From contig NZ_SAWZ01000011.1 of the NCBI RefSeq assembly GCF_004122095.1, positions 1-64,000 of the forward strand: a stretch of 64,000 nucleotides of DNA, read 5' to 3'. Source of the stretch: Pseudoxanthomonas composti (GTDB lineage Bacteria > Pseudomonadota > Gammaproteobacteria > Xanthomonadales > Xanthomonadaceae). The translations under genes were made by a program, and so were the position numbers. A model generated the notes under the pieces. That model was not told the DNA's origin. It saw only the letters and a program-made list of their open reading frames with translations, and made no database searches. Positions 17,446 to 26,602 of this stretch are shown in pieces; within the stretch, counting starts at the first letter, position 1; each line of letters opens with the position of its first letter.

Positions 17446-18231
17446 TCAGCCAGGCATGCCCAGGCCCTCGGAGACATCCTCAGCTTGCGCCAACTCCTGC
17501 ATGAACCTGCGCGGCGTGACGCCGGCGATGGCGCGGAACTCGGCGATCAGATGCGCCTGGTCGCAATAGCCCGCATCGGCGGCGATCGCGGCCCAGTGCG
17601 CCTTCGGCGACCCGATCGCTGAGCTCACCGCCTGCTTGAACCGCTGCAGCCGCGCATAGGCTTTCGGATTCAACCCGATCTCGTCCTGGAAGATCCGCCG
17701 CAGGTGTCGCTCGCTCACGCCCAGCGTGCGCGCGACGCTCGCCACGTCCTGGTAGGGCAGGGATTCCATCGCCGCGTGGATCAGTGGCTGACGCTCCGCC
17801 GCGCGCACGCATGCGCCGCGCTCGGCCAGCGCTTCACCCAGCACGCGCACTGCCGCCTCTGGCGTTGGCAGCCCCTCGAGCTGTCCCAGCAAGCGATCGC
17901 AGGCCGCCGATCCCCACAGCGTATCCAGGGCCACCACGCGCCCCAGCAGATCGCGCGGCGCGACACCGAGCAATCGGCGCGAAGCGCCTGGCGCGAGCCT
18001 GACGAACAAGGTGCGCTGCCCGGCCTGGATGCGTTTGCGATGCGCGCGCGGGCGAGCGCCCATCGCGTAGGCTTCCACGCCGCCGCTGCCATCACGGACC
18101 ACCACATGCAGGTGGGCGCTGGGCATCACCACCCGGTCCAGCGCCTGTTGGCAGTGATGCAGGAAGACCCCGCTGACCGGCGTGGGAAGCCCCTGGCGCA
18201 GGGTGAGGCGAGTCGGGATGGCCAGTGGCAT
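17446..18231 (-). CDS. AraC-family transcriptional regulator
   Basis: A 261-residue protein with a C-terminal AraC/XylS double helix-turn-helix: DVASVARTLGVSERHLRRIF, NPKAYARLQRFKQAV, and AAIAADAGYCDQAHLIAEFR ending with ITGVTPRRF-like AIAGVTPRRF. The N-terminal part (about 1-150) is an AraC-type effector domain without a recognised ligand. The ATG at 18231 is chosen because the frame further upstream runs into the start of the divergent epimerase-like gene at 18341. The roughly 110-base shared promoter region suggests that it controls that gene, and perhaps itself. Confidence 0.9.
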   Translation of the reverse strand: MPLAIPTRLTLRQGLPTPVSGVFLHHCQQALDRVVMPSAHLHVVVRDGSGGVEAYAMGARPRAHRKRIQAGQRTLFVRLAPGASRRLLGVAPRDLLGRVVALDTLWGSAACDRLLGQLEGLPTPEAAVRVLGEALAERGACVRAAERQPLIHAAMESLPYQDVASVARTLGVSERHLRRIFQDEIGLNPKAYARLQRFKQAVSSAIGSPKAHWAAIAADAGYCDQAHLIAEFRAIAGVTPRRFMQELAQAEDVSEGLGMPG

Positions 18232-18340
18232 CGGGCCATTGTGTGGCCGGCCCAGCGCCCGGCACAAGCTGGCCGATTTTTCCAATGCGTCCGGGACGCG
18301 CCTGGCTAGGCTCATCGCTTTCCAAGCAAGCGAGCGAGCC

Positions 18341-19171
18341 ATGAAACTGTTGTTGACCGGCGCCACCGGCAAGGTGGGCAGTCGTCTGTTGGGGCGGCTG
18401 CTGGCACAGGGCCATCAGGTCACGGCCCTGGTCCGCGATACCGCGCGTGCCCGGGACATGCTGGGCACGGAGGTGTCCATCGCCGCAGGCGATCTGCTGG
18501 ATGCCGCCTCCCTGGCGCGCGCCCTGGCGGGCATGGAGGCGGTGATCCACTGCGCGGCTTTCTTCCGCGGCGCCACCAGCCAGCAGGCGCATGCGACCAA
18601 CCAAGACGGGACACGGCACTTGGCCGAGGCGGCGCGAAAGGCCGGCGCGCGCCGATTCGTCTTTGCCAGCACCGGTCTGGTCTATGGGCCTTCGCCGGGA
18701 CGTCTGGTGAACGAGGACGACGCCTGCGCGCCGGTCGATGCCTACCCGTTGAGCAAGCTGGCGGCCGAACGCGCGCTGTTGGCCATGCCGGAGCTGGATG
18801 TGCGCGTGCTGCGGTTTCCCTTCGTCTACGGCGACGGGGACCGGCATATCGAGGAGATTGCCGCGTTCGCGCGCGGCTTCGCCCCGGACCTGCGGATGTC
18901 CATCGCCCATCACCAGGACATCGCCCAGAGCGTGATCAGGCTGCTGGAGGCCGCGGCACCCGGGCACCGGCTCTACAACGTGGTGGACGATCACGCGCCG
19001 ACGTTTTCCGAGCTGATGGCGGCGGTGGGCCAACCCGCCCCGGACGGAACGCAGGCCGAGCGCGGCGCGGCCTTCGGTGCCCTGATGGATGGCAGCAGAC
19101 TGCGGCAAGACCTGGGCTTCGCGCCGGTCTATCCCCGCTTGCAGGATGCGGTCCGGGCCGGTGCGCTGTAG
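18341..19171 (+). CDS. NAD(P)-dependent epimerase/dehydratase (extended SDR)
   Basis: A 276-residue extended short-chain dehydrogenase. The Rossmann motif TGATGKVG is at residues 6-13, and the catalytic Tyr and Lys lie in YPLSK, with FASTGLVYGPSP upstream. The substrate cannot be read from the sequence; relatives act on nucleotide sugars or small carbonyl compounds. The ATG at 18341 directly begins the MKLLLTGATGK signature. It is divergent from an AraC-family regulator that probably governs it. Confidence 0.9.
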   Translation: MKLLLTGATGKVGSRLLGRLLAQGHQVTALVRDTARARDMLGTEVSIAAGDLLDAASLARALAGMEAVIHCAAFFRGATSQQAHATNQDGTRHLAEAARKAGARRFVFASTGLVYGPSPGRLVNEDDACAPVDAYPLSKLAAERALLAMPELDVRVLRFPFVYGDGDRHIEEIAAFARGFAPDLRMSIAHHQDIAQSVIRLLEAAAPGHRLYNVVDDHAPTFSELMAAVGQPAPDGTQAERGAAFGALMDGSRLRQDLGFAPVYPRLQDAVRAGAL

Positions 19172-19385
19172 CGTCATGTGCCGACCCGGCTTCAGGCCTC
19201 GGACAATTCTGACACGAGGCGATCTGCGCGCGGCTTGATTGTGGCGAGCGGTTGTTCGAAGTGCTCATTTGCCAAGCCGCTGTCGGTCGCGAACCGATGG
19301 ACGCGCCCTCACATCCAGCGGCCACGGTGCCAAGCGCGTCACGACGTGCTATCAATGCCGCGCCCAGCCCTGGTGCGCGCGCGCT

Positions 19386-20294
19386 GTGACCATCAAGTTC
19401 GACCTCAACGACCTGCAGGCCTTTCGCGCCGTGGCCGAAAGCGGAAGCTTCCGCCGCGCGGCCGAAACGATCCGCATCACCCAGCCCGCGCTGAGCCGCA
19501 GGATCGACAAGCTGGAGTCGGCGTTGAACGTGAAGCTGTTCGAGCGCACCACCCGCCAGGTCAGCCTGACCACGGTGGGGCGCGCCTTCATGCCGCAGGT
19601 CGAGCGCATGCTCGACGACCTCGACCTGGCGCTGATGAGCATCGGCGATGCTGGATCCAGCCGCATGGGCACGGTGACCGTGGCCTGCGTGCCCTCGGCC
19701 GCCTACTTCTTCATGCCGCGCGCGATCAGCGGGCTGCACCAGCGCTTTCCCCGGATCAGGATCCGCCTGTTCGATGGCAGCGCCAGCCATGTCAGCGCCG
19801 CAGTGGCCTCCGGCGATGCCGATTTCGGCGTCAGCTTCAGCGGCAATCTCTCGCCTGAGGTCGAGTTCGAATCGCTGCTGCAGGAGCGCTACGTCATCGC
19901 CTGTCGTCGCGACCATCCGCTGGCGCGGCGCAAGACGGTGACGTGGAAGGAAGCCTACACCCACGACTACATCACCCTGGACAAGAGCTCGGGCAATCGC
20001 CTGGTCCTGGACCGGGCGCTGGCCGATTTCACACCGGACAAGCCGAGCATCTGCGAGACCCGGCACGTGACCACGTTGATTGGGCTGGTGGAGGCCGGGG
20101 TGGGAATCGCGGCGGTCCCGTCCATCGCCATGCCGCCGGATCCGCATCCGCTGCTGGCCGCGGTGCCCTTGCGCGAGCCAGAGGTCGCGCGCAACGTGGG
20201 CATCCTTAAGCGTCGCGGCCGGACCTTGACTCCGGCGGCACTGGAGCTGGAAAAGCTGCTGCGCGAGACCCGGCTGGACTCAGCGGGCGACTGA
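19386..20294 (+). CDS. LysR-family transcriptional regulator
   Basis: A 302-residue protein with the N-terminal LysR helix-turn-helix (FDLNDLQAFRAVAESGSFRR, AAETIRITQPALSRRIDKLE) and a periplasmic-binding-protein-like effector domain from about residue 90. It starts at GTG 19386, where the LysR signature begins. It ends 15 bases inside the 3' end of the convergent binding-protein gene at 20280. The neighbouring transporter genes are plausible targets, since LysR regulators of di- or tricarboxylate uptake often lie in this arrangement. Confidence 0.92.
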   Translation: MTIKFDLNDLQAFRAVAESGSFRRAAETIRITQPALSRRIDKLESALNVKLFERTTRQVSLTTVGRAFMPQVERMLDDLDLALMSIGDAGSSRMGTVTVACVPSAAYFFMPRAISGLHQRFPRIRIRLFDGSASHVSAAVASGDADFGVSFSGNLSPEVEFESLLQERYVIACRRDHPLARRKTVTWKEAYTHDYITLDKSSGNRLVLDRALADFTPDKPSICETRHVTTLIGLVEAGVGIAAVPSIAMPPDPHPLLAAVPLREPEVARNVGILKRRGRTLTPAALELEKLLRETRLDSAGD

Positions 20295-21059
20295 GTCCAG
20301 GCCGGTCTGTTCGGCGATGGCCGCCGCCTCTGGCGATTGCAGGTAGCGCAGCAGCTGCTCGGCCTCGTGCCGATGCTGGGCGCCTACCGGAATGCCTGCC
20401 GCATACCGGGTGATGGACTGGACCTGCTCCGGAATCCGGCCGACGAAGTCCGCACCCTGGATGGGCAACAGTTCGGCCACCTGCTGGAAGCCGAGCTGGT
20501 ACTGCCCATCGGCGACCACCGAGGCCACCGGGATGCGCTCGATCTTGCGGCTCTTGGGCGTCATCTGGGGCTCGATGCCCAGGCGCTTGAACAGCGTGCG
20601 CTCGATGTACACGCCACTGGCGCTGTCCGAGTAGGCGACCGAGCGCGCATCCAGCAGGGTCTGCTTCAAGGCCTGCACGCTGTCGATCGCCGGCTTGGGC
20701 GCACCATGGCGCACGACCAGGCCGATGCGCGAATCGGCGATCTCCACGCGCGAGGCCGGGTCCACCAGGCCCTGATCGATCAACTGCTGCAGGGCCGAGC
20801 CGACCATGATGACCAGGTCGGCATGCTCGCCGTTCTTCAGGCGGGTCGGGATGGACTGGGGCGTAGCGCCCATCGACGGGCCGTGGACGGTTTCCACCTC
20901 GACGCCGGTCTGCTTGCCGTAGGCAGGTGCCAGGCGGGCCAGGGCGGCGGTATAGCCGCCGGAAGTCATCACCGTGAGCTCGCGTGCCCAGCAGGGCGCT
21001 GGCAGCAGCGAGAGCAGCAGCGACAGCAGCAGGACGCGGCGGCGCAGGCGCGAGATCAC
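20280..21059 (-). CDS. Periplasmic solute-binding protein, ModA/sulfate-binding-like
   Basis: A 259-residue protein with signal peptide [20 protein letters not shown] and probable cleavage after Ala25. The mature chain begins [20 protein letters not shown] and shows the type-2 binding-protein pattern ([60 protein letters not shown]). It resembles ModA-like proteins, although no ABC transporter genes are adjacent. Instead its GTG start overlaps the stop of an MFS transporter gene (GTGA), implying coupled translation. It may present or sense the substrate of that transporter; the ligand is not known. Confidence 0.85.
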   Translation of the reverse strand: MISRLRRRVLLLSLLLSLLPAPCWARELTVMTSGGYTAALARLAPAYGKQTGVEVETVHGPSMGATPQSIPTRLKNGEHADLVIMVGSALQQLIDQGLVDPASRVEIADSRIGLVVRHGAPKPAIDSVQALKQTLLDARSVAYSDSASGVYIERTLFKRLGIEPQMTPKSRKIERIPVASVVADGQYQLGFQQVAELLPIQGADFVGRIPEQVQSITRYAAGIPVGAQHRHEAEQLLRYLQSPEAAAIAEQTGLDSVAR

Positions 21060-22390
21060 TTGGCGACCGCCACGGCTTCGACCACGCGTTGCGGCCGGCC
21101 CTGATAGCGGCGGTACATGTACAGCGTCGCCGCCAGCGCGCACAACGCGGCCAGGATCAGCCAGTACGCCGGCGCGCCCTTGTCGCCGGTGGCATGGATC
21201 AGCCAGGTCGAAATGGCCGGGGTGAAGCCGCCGAAGAACGCGGTGGCCAGGCTGTAGGCCAGCGAAAAGCCTGCCACGCGCACGTGCGCCGGCATGATCT
21301 CGGTCAGGGCCGGGATCAGCGCGCCGTTGTAGATGCCGTAGATGAAGGACAGCCACAGCAGCACCTGCAGCATGTGCGCAAAGCTTGGCGCGTTGGCCAG
21401 GAAGGACAGCACCGGATAGGCCGTCAGCGCGCACAGCGCCGACATGGCCAGCAGCAGCGGCTTGCGGCCAAAGCGGTCGCTCAGCGCGCCGCCGATGGGC
21501 AACCAGATGAAGTTGGACACGCCCACCAGCAAGGTCACGATCAGCGCATCGCCGGTGCTGAGCTTGAGCACGGTCTTGCCGAAGGTCGGTGCGTAGACGG
21601 TGATGAGGTAGAAGGCGGTGGTGGTCATGGCCACCATCAGCATCCCGGCGACCACGGTGCCGGCGCTGCGCATCAGGCCGCTGACCACGCCCTTCATGGT
21701 CGGGCGATGCTTGCGCTGCTGGAACTCCTTGGTTTCCTCCAGGCTGCGACGCAGCAGGAAGATGAAGGGAATGATGACGCAGCCCACCGCGAAGGGGATG
21801 CGCCAGCCCCACTGCGCCAGGTCCTGCGCGGGCATGAGCTGGTTGAGCAGATAGCCGATGGCGGCCGCCGCGACGATGGCCAGCTGCTGGCTGGCCGACT
21901 GCCAGCTGGCGAAGAAGCCACGCCGGCCCGGGGTGGCCATTTCGGCCAGGTACACCGACACCCCGCCCATCTCCGCACCGGCGGAAAAGCCCTGCAGCAG
22001 CCTGCCCAGCAGCACCAGGGCCGGCGCGAGCAGGCCGATGCTGGCATAGCCCGGCACCATTACGATCAGCACCGTGCCGCTGGCCATGATCGCCAGGGTG
22101 ACGACCAGTCCCTTGCGGCGTCCGACATCGTCGATGTAGGCACCGAGGATCACCGCGCCCAGCGGCCGCATCAGGAAGCCCGCGCCGAACACGGCGAAGG
22201 TCATCATCAGCGAGGCGAACTCGTTGGAAGCGGGAAAGAACACCGCCGCGATCTGCGTGGCATAGAAGCCGAAGAGGAAGAAGTCGAACTGCTCCAGGAA
22301 GTTGCCCGAGGTCACCCTCAGCACCATTCCCAGCTTGGATTGGGCGCCTGTCGGCGCATGGCGATGGCCTTGCATGGAATCTCCAGACAT
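21056..22390 (-). CDS. MFS transporter, MHS family (citrate/tricarballylate:H+ symporter-like)
   Basis: A 444-residue protein with 12 probable membrane helices. [20 protein letters not shown] near residue 27, [29 protein letters not shown] and the [11 protein letters not shown] loop after helix 8 are typical of the metabolite:H+ symporter branch, which includes citrate, tricarballylate and shikimate carriers. The citrate/tricarballylate assignment is by resemblance and context only. It is the first gene of a two-gene unit with the binding protein, and the LysR gene faces it from the other side. Confidence 0.88.
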   Translation of the reverse strand: MSGDSMQGHRHAPTGAQSKLGMVLRVTSGNFLEQFDFFLFGFYATQIAAVFFPASNEFASLMMTFAVFGAGFLMRPLGAVILGAYIDDVGRRKGLVVTLAIMASGTVLIVMVPGYASIGLLAPALVLLGRLLQGFSAGAEMGGVSVYLAEMATPGRRGFFASWQSASQQLAIVAAAAIGYLLNQLMPAQDLAQWGWRIPFAVGCVIIPFIFLLRRSLEETKEFQQRKHRPTMKGVVSGLMRSAGTVVAGMLMVAMTTTAFYLITVYAPTFGKTVLKLSTGDALIVTLLVGVSNFIWLPIGGALSDRFGRKPLLLAMSALCALTAYPVLSFLANAPSFAHMLQVLLWLSFIYGIYNGALIPALTEIMPAHVRVAGFSLAYSLATAFFGGFTPAISTWLIHATGDKGAPAYWLILAALCALAATLYMYRRYQGRPQRVVEAVAVAK

Positions 22391-22869
22391 CTGCGCGAGG
22401 CGCGCTTAAGGACAGATGCGATCGATTCTGCAAGCGCCTTTCGGCGGCGATAATTGCCGGTTTCTCATCGACTGATGCACGTGGCGCATCACCACGTCAC
22501 GCTCGGTCGCGCGCCTCCTTGTGGTTCAAGGGGATAGGGCCGCGATACCCGTCGGGCGGACACTTGCCCGCCGGCCGCGCCCCGCCACCGACACGACCAA
22601 AGTCTTAGATCGCAGGCCGCCTGCTGCCGTGTGTCAGGGCGCGGCGGGTGGCGATCGCGAAGCGTCCATTGGCGCATCTTCCGGAAACGGGCACAACACC
22701 GCAGTTCAGGGCATCAGCGATGCGGATGTTGCCAAGTGGCGTGAGCGCTGCAATGCGGTCTTGCTCCAGCAGCGCCTGGAAATTCGTCGCGCCGAAAGCG
22801 GCGCGGCGCGTGCCCTCTGCGGACGTGCCCTGCCGCCTTGAGCGCGCGGATATCGCGCAAGCGGCCTGC
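22391..22869. other. Intergenic stretch without recognised genes
   Basis: About 480 bases between the MFS gene start and the 3' end of the next minus-strand gene. Reading frames here lack coding character. The promoter of the transporter unit is expected in its left part. I see no repeat or hairpin of note. Confidence 0.5.
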
Positions 22870-23421
22870 CTAGCAGCGGTGCCAGGGTTGGTCGAGTGCG
22901 ACGAGCGCGTCCGGGCCTGCGAGCAGCAGCCATTGCAGCGGCGAGATGGCGTTCAGCGCCAGTGGAAGGTGCCGGCCATCTTGATCGGCCTGGACCAGCA
23001 CCTTGGCCTCGCCGTGTCGCCCCGCAGTATCGGCCACGCTGTAGCGCAGTGCCGGAAGGTAGGCGATGCCGTCGGGCGGCAACCAATCACAGGGCCCGCC
23101 CGCATCGCGTCGATCGCTGCGGAATCCGATCACCGGGATCACGCAGCGCTGGGTGTTCCATACGGCGTGATCGATCGCGCCGAACGTGGCCGCATCGACC
23201 TGACCGTCGTAGGCATCGCGCCGGTCTCCACGCTCAAGGCCGAAGGTCGCCTCGGCAATGTCGGAACAACGCGCGGCGCGATCAATGACAGTGAGTGAAC
23301 CACCGAGCGCGATCTCACCGTCGCGCCGCGGCGTTGCCGAAAGCGCCACCGGATCGCATGCGTTCTGCCTGAGTTGGATCAGGTGAGTGATGACCATATG
23401 CATCTCATCTTCGAATGACAC
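22870..23421 (-). CDS. Unknown protein, member 1 of an in-window paralogous pair
   Basis: A 183-residue soluble protein. The GTG at 23421 is chosen because a very strong Shine-Dalgarno (GGGAGGAG, complement of 23430-23437) lies 8 bases upstream; the ATG at 23397 is an alternative. Recognisable blocks are THLIQLR, ATFGLERGDRRDAYDG, HAVWNTQRCVIPVIGFRSDR, GIAYLPALRYSVADTAGRHG, EAKVLVQAD and LPLALNAISPLQWLLL. The same blocks in the same order occur in the protein at 38192-38710, so the two form a family. I recognise no named domain. It is divergent from the Cys-rich gene at 23621. Confidence 0.8.
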   Translation of the reverse strand: MSFEDEMHMVITHLIQLRQNACDPVALSATPRRDGEIALGGSLTVIDRAARCSDIAEATFGLERGDRRDAYDGQVDAATFGAIDHAVWNTQRCVIPVIGFRSDRRDAGGPCDWLPPDGIAYLPALRYSVADTAGRHGEAKVLVQADQDGRHLPLALNAISPLQWLLLAGPDALVALDQPWHRC

Positions 23422-23620
23422 CCAACAGGCTCCTCCCGCAGACGCGAGCGATGTGTGCGCGCCGTCAGGAAACGATTGTTCCCGCGTGCCGTCCGTCGTG
23501 TCCCCTTCCTTGTCCTTCGCGTTGCCTGCAAGATCTGCACGGTCGGCGCGCGCGTCTCACCGTTGCGGAACGGCGCTAACGCAACCTGTGAGCCCGAACA
23601 GACACACCAGGGAGCCTGTC

Positions 23621-23845
23621 ATGGGGATCTGCGACACCTGCGGAAACGTCTACGACAACACCTTTTCCATCCGGCAAGGCGATCGCCAAGCCACCTACGA
23701 CTCGTTCGAGTGCGCCATCCAGGGCTTCGCGCCGCGTTGTGCCCACTGCGGCTGCCCCGTGCTGGGGCACGGGGTCGAGGATGCAGGGGCGATCTACTGC
23801 TGCGGCCATTGCGCGCGCAGCAAGGTGCTGAAGGACAATCACTGA
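23621..23845 (+). CDS. Small Cys-rich metal-binding protein (metallothionein/zinc-ribbon-like)
   Basis: A 74-residue protein with nine cysteines at 4, 7, 31, 40, 43, 45, 60, 61 and 64, in motifs CDTCG, CAHCGC and CCGHC, plus several His. The pattern implies binding of zinc or another soft metal. Similar small proteins occur in other proteobacteria, often annotated as metallothionein-like. GGGAG six bases before the ATG at 23621 fixes the start. It is divergent from the unknown gene at 22870, with about 200 bases between them. The physiological role is unknown. Confidence 0.85.
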   Translation: MGICDTCGNVYDNTFSIRQGDRQATYDSFECAIQGFAPRCAHCGCPVLGHGVEDAGAIYCCGHCARSKVLKDNH

Positions 23846-23899
23846 AAGTCCTTGCCGCGCGGCTCGCCCGCGGACGTCCGGCAGGACGCGGCCAAGCCC

Positions 23900-24964
23900 T
23901 CAGGGAATGAGCTTGTCCCTGCGCAATCGCGCGAACAGCTCGAAGAACGCATCGTCGCTGGGCTGATACGCCAGAAAGCCCATGCGCCGGCTCTTGGACA
24001 TGTCGGTCACCACCTCCAGCGGACGGCCCAGGTCGGCATCGGTGTGCCAGGGCGAGACCAGCCGCGTCATATCCGATTCCACCAGCCCGTGCGCGCCGGC
24101 GAGCGCCTTCCAGCGCGGCGCATCGTCGGCCATCTGTTGCTCCAGTGGCCGTAGCTCGCCGGTGAATGGTGCCGCTTCCAGCTCGAACCACTGCGCCAGG
24201 CGCTGCCACATCCAACGCCAACGGAACACGTCGCCGTTGACGATGTTGAAGGCCTGGTTGGCCGCTGCCGGCGTCTGCGTGGCCCAGATCAACTGGCGCG
24301 CCAGCTGGCGCGCATCGGTCATGTCGGTCAGCCCGTTCCACTGCGCGGCCGAGCCCGGGAAGTAGAAAGGACGGCCGCTGGCCTTGCACAGGCTGGCGTA
24401 GACCGCCAGCGTGGTGCCCATGTTCATCGCGTTGCCGACCGCCGCGCCAATCACCGTGTGCGGGCGATGCACGCTCCAGTGAAAGCCATCGCGCGCAGCA
24501 GCAGCAAACAGCGCGTCCTCCTGGGCGTAATAGAAATTGTCCACGTCCAGCCGGTCCTGATCCTCGCGGAACGGGGTCTGCGGCAGGCTGCTCTGGGCGT
24601 AGGCTTCAAACGGGCCCAGGTAATGCTTCAGGCCGGTGACCAGGGCGACATGCCGCACCGTGCCCGCCTCGGCCAGGGCGTCGAGCAGGTGCCGCACCAT
24701 GGCGCCGTTGACGCGGATGTTCTCGGCCTCGGTGGCCTGGCGCGCCCAGGTGGTGATGAACACATGCGTGGGCGTCAGGCCTGCCAGCGCCGCCTGCGTG
24801 GCGGCCGGGTCCTGCAGGTCCGCGGCGATCCGCCTCACGCCGGCGCGCAGGGTGTCCGGCCGCCGCGCCAGGCCACTGACCTCCCAGCCCTCGGCGAGCA
24901 GCTGATCGATCAAGGCATTGCCGGTAATTCCCGTGGCACCGACCACCAAGGCATGTCGCGTCAC
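23900..24964 (-). CDS. SDR-family oxidoreductase (PRISE / progesterone 5-beta-reductase-like)
   Basis: A 354-residue atypical SDR. The N-terminal ALVVGATGITGNALIDQLLA contains the nucleotide-binding GATGITG. Later segments FITTWARQATEAENIRVNGA, GLKHYLGPFEAYA, FYYAQEDALFAAA and WSVHRPHTVIGAAVGNAMNM are typical of the PRISE/SDR75 group, enone reductases acting on steroid- or iridoid-like carbonyls. The native substrate is unknown. The GTG at 24964 is preferred, with GGAG 8 bases upstream; a GTG at 24973 adds three residues. It is divergent from the HxlR regulator. Confidence 0.88.
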   Translation of the reverse strand: MTRHALVVGATGITGNALIDQLLAEGWEVSGLARRPDTLRAGVRRIAADLQDPAATQAALAGLTPTHVFITTWARQATEAENIRVNGAMVRHLLDALAEAGTVRHVALVTGLKHYLGPFEAYAQSSLPQTPFREDQDRLDVDNFYYAQEDALFAAAARDGFHWSVHRPHTVIGAAVGNAMNMGTTLAVYASLCKASGRPFYFPGSAAQWNGLTDMTDARQLARQLIWATQTPAAANQAFNIVNGDVFRWRWMWQRLAQWFELEAAPFTGELRPLEQQMADDAPRWKALAGAHGLVESDMTRLVSPWHTDADLGRPLEVVTDMSKSRRMGFLAYQPSDDAFFELFARLRRDKLIP

Positions 24965-25046
24965 ACTGTCCACTCCAATCGACCAGGGCGCCACCATAGA
25001 CAAGGCGGTGCGCCTCTCCAAGCAGGCACGAAATGGTGACCACCCG

Positions 25047-25430
25047 ATGAAGTCAGGTACCCCCGAAGAGGAATGGCGGGAGGATTGCGCCCCAAGGCGA
25101 GTGTTGGAGCTGTTCAGCACCAAGTGGACCTCGATGGTGCTGCATACCTTGCTGGTCCGCCACGGCGGTACTACGCGCACGGGGGCGTTGCACCGAAGCC
25201 TGCCGGCGATTTCCAAGAAGATGCTGACCCAGACCCTGCGCGAGCTGGAGGAGGCCGGAGCGCTGACGCGTACGGTTCACCCCACCGTCCCACCGGCCGT
25301 GGAATACGCCTTGACGCCGCTGGGTGTGCAACTGGTGGAGCCGATCGAATTGGTCTACGACTGGGCGCGCCGGAACGCCGCCGCGCTGGACGCGCTCAAG
25401 CCAAGGCCGACTTCGCGCCGCCGGGGTTGA
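25047..25430 (+). CDS. HxlR-family transcriptional regulator
   Basis: A 127-residue winged-helix protein with the HxlR pattern: CAPRRVLELFSTKWTSMVLH, HRSLPAISKKMLTQTLREL, EEAGALTRTVHPTVPPAVEY and LTPLG. A single Cys near the N-terminus (C14) is common in redox- or aldehyde-sensing members. The ATG at 25047 begins the family signature. It is divergent from the SDR oxidoreductase with about 80 bases between the starts, so it probably regulates that gene in response to a reactive compound. Confidence 0.92.
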   Translation: MKSGTPEEEWREDCAPRRVLELFSTKWTSMVLHTLLVRHGGTTRTGALHRSLPAISKKMLTQTLRELEEAGALTRTVHPTVPPAVEYALTPLGVQLVEPIELVYDWARRNAAALDALKPRPTSRRRG

Positions 25431-25514
25431 TCGCGCCAGACGCGCGCTGATCGGGTCGCGCCGTTTGGCCGTGGGAGTTGCGCCCCCTGTTCGCGTGGTG
25501 GCACGCGTGTGCGC

Positions 25515-25585
25515 GTGGCAGCGGCTTCAGCCGCGAACTGACTGTCCTAGGGGCAAGCCCTTCGCCGATGAATCGGCTCCTACAC
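25515..25585. repeat. REP-like element, copy 3 (diverged)
   Basis: It begins GTGGCAGCGGCTTCAGCCGC and ends GATGAATCGGCTCCTACAC. Compared with copies 1 and 2 the closing arm has changed to CGCCGATGAATCGGCTCC, as in copy 4, so this is a subfamily. Confidence 0.75.
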
Positions 25586-25684
25586 GATTACGCTCGGAAG
25601 CGGCTGGGGTGGCCTCGGGTATCAGTTGCAGCGCCTTCCGAGGCAAGGCTCCTTGCTGATAGATCGGCTCGCTCAGGACCGTGC

Positions 25685-25752
25685 GTGGGAGCGGCTTCAG
25701 CCGCGAATGGGCTTCCCAGGCAAGCCCATTCGCCGATGAATCGGCTCCCACA
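25685..25752. repeat. REP-like element, copy 4
   Basis: It begins GTGGGAGCGGCTTCAGCCGC, with inner arms GAATGGGCTT...AAGCCCATTC, and closes with CGATGAATCGGCTCCCAC. It shares the closing arm type of copy 3. Confidence 0.8.
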
Positions 25753-25990
25753 CCCGGCGTACGAGGGAATCGTCGCTGGCCCCCGCGGCACGGGCGCCGC
25801 AGGCACGCAAGTTATGCACGGGTGACCCGCCGGCTTGACGCCCGCTGCGAAGCCACTTAACGCCAAGCCAGGAGGATCTGCCGGCAATGGCGCACCGCAT
25901 TCGCAGTATCTGCGGCGCGCCGGACCAGGCGCCGCGGAGCGCATGCAGCGCTCCAGAGGCGAGATAGCACAGAGAATGGAGAAACAAGGC

Positions 25991-26503
25991 ATGGCGACAG
26001 AACAAATCGAGAACCTGAAGGACTGGCTGCGCGATGCGCATGCGATGGAACAGCAGGCCGAGTCGATGCTCAAGGCACAGGCGGCACGGCTGGAGCACTA
26101 CCCGCGCCTGAAGGCCAGGATCGAGGAACATCTGCAGGAAACCCAGGCACAGAAGGCGTTGCTGGAAGGATGCTTCGAGCGGCTGGACATCAGCCCCTCC
26201 ACGATCAAGGACGCGCTGGGCAAGGTTGCAGCCATCGGCCAGGCGCTGGGCGGCTCGGTGAATTCGGATGAGGTGGTCAAGGGCGTGATCGCCAGCTACG
26301 TGTTCGAGAATCTCGAAATCGCCAGTTACACCTCGCTCAAGGCCGCCGCGCAGGCAGTGGGCGACAGCGCCGTGGCGCAGGTCTGCGACCAGATCCTCCC
26401 CCAGGAGCAGGCCATGGCCGACTGGCTGCGCCAGTACATCCCCGAGGTGACCGAGGAGTTCCTGGCGCGCGACGCGACGCCCGGCGTGACCGCCAAGAAG
26501 TAA
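25991..26503 (+). CDS. DUF892 ferritin-like protein (YciE/YciF family)
   Basis: A 170-residue all-helical protein. IENLKDWLRDAHAMEQQAES, RLEHYPRLKARIEEHLQETQ and VFENLEIASYTSLKAAAQA show the DUF892 four-helix pattern with Glu and His residues of a ferritin-like di-metal site. Such proteins are induced by stress; the function is not settled. GGAG nine bases before the ATG at 25991 supports this start; the frame is open further upstream without homology. A second, different DUF892 gene follows about 100 bases later. Confidence 0.88.
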   Translation: MATEQIENLKDWLRDAHAMEQQAESMLKAQAARLEHYPRLKARIEEHLQETQAQKALLEGCFERLDISPSTIKDALGKVAAIGQALGGSVNSDEVVKGVIASYVFENLEIASYTSLKAAAQAVGDSAVAQVCDQILPQEQAMADWLRQYIPEVTEEFLARDATPGVTAKK

Positions 26504-26602
26504 CCACAGGCTGCGGCGCGCGCGACTGCGATCTGGCATCGCGTAGCGCCGGCGGTCGCCTGACCGCGCCATCTTCTTTCATACGACCCACGAGAGGTAT
26601 AC

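Larger units (their letters stand above)
25431..25990. other. REP-rich intergenic region
   Basis: About 560 bases with two REP-like elements (25515-25585 and 25685-25752) and a degenerate third between them (around 25630-25675, ending ATAGATCGGCTCGC). No credible gene is present. The stretch from about 25830 to 25990 is the leader of the following DUF892 gene. Confidence 0.6.

Noticed and set aside
20280-22433. A single 717-codon frame joining the binding protein to sequence upstream
   Set aside because: The upstream part is the MFS gene read in the wrong phase; the signal peptide at 21059 marks the true start.
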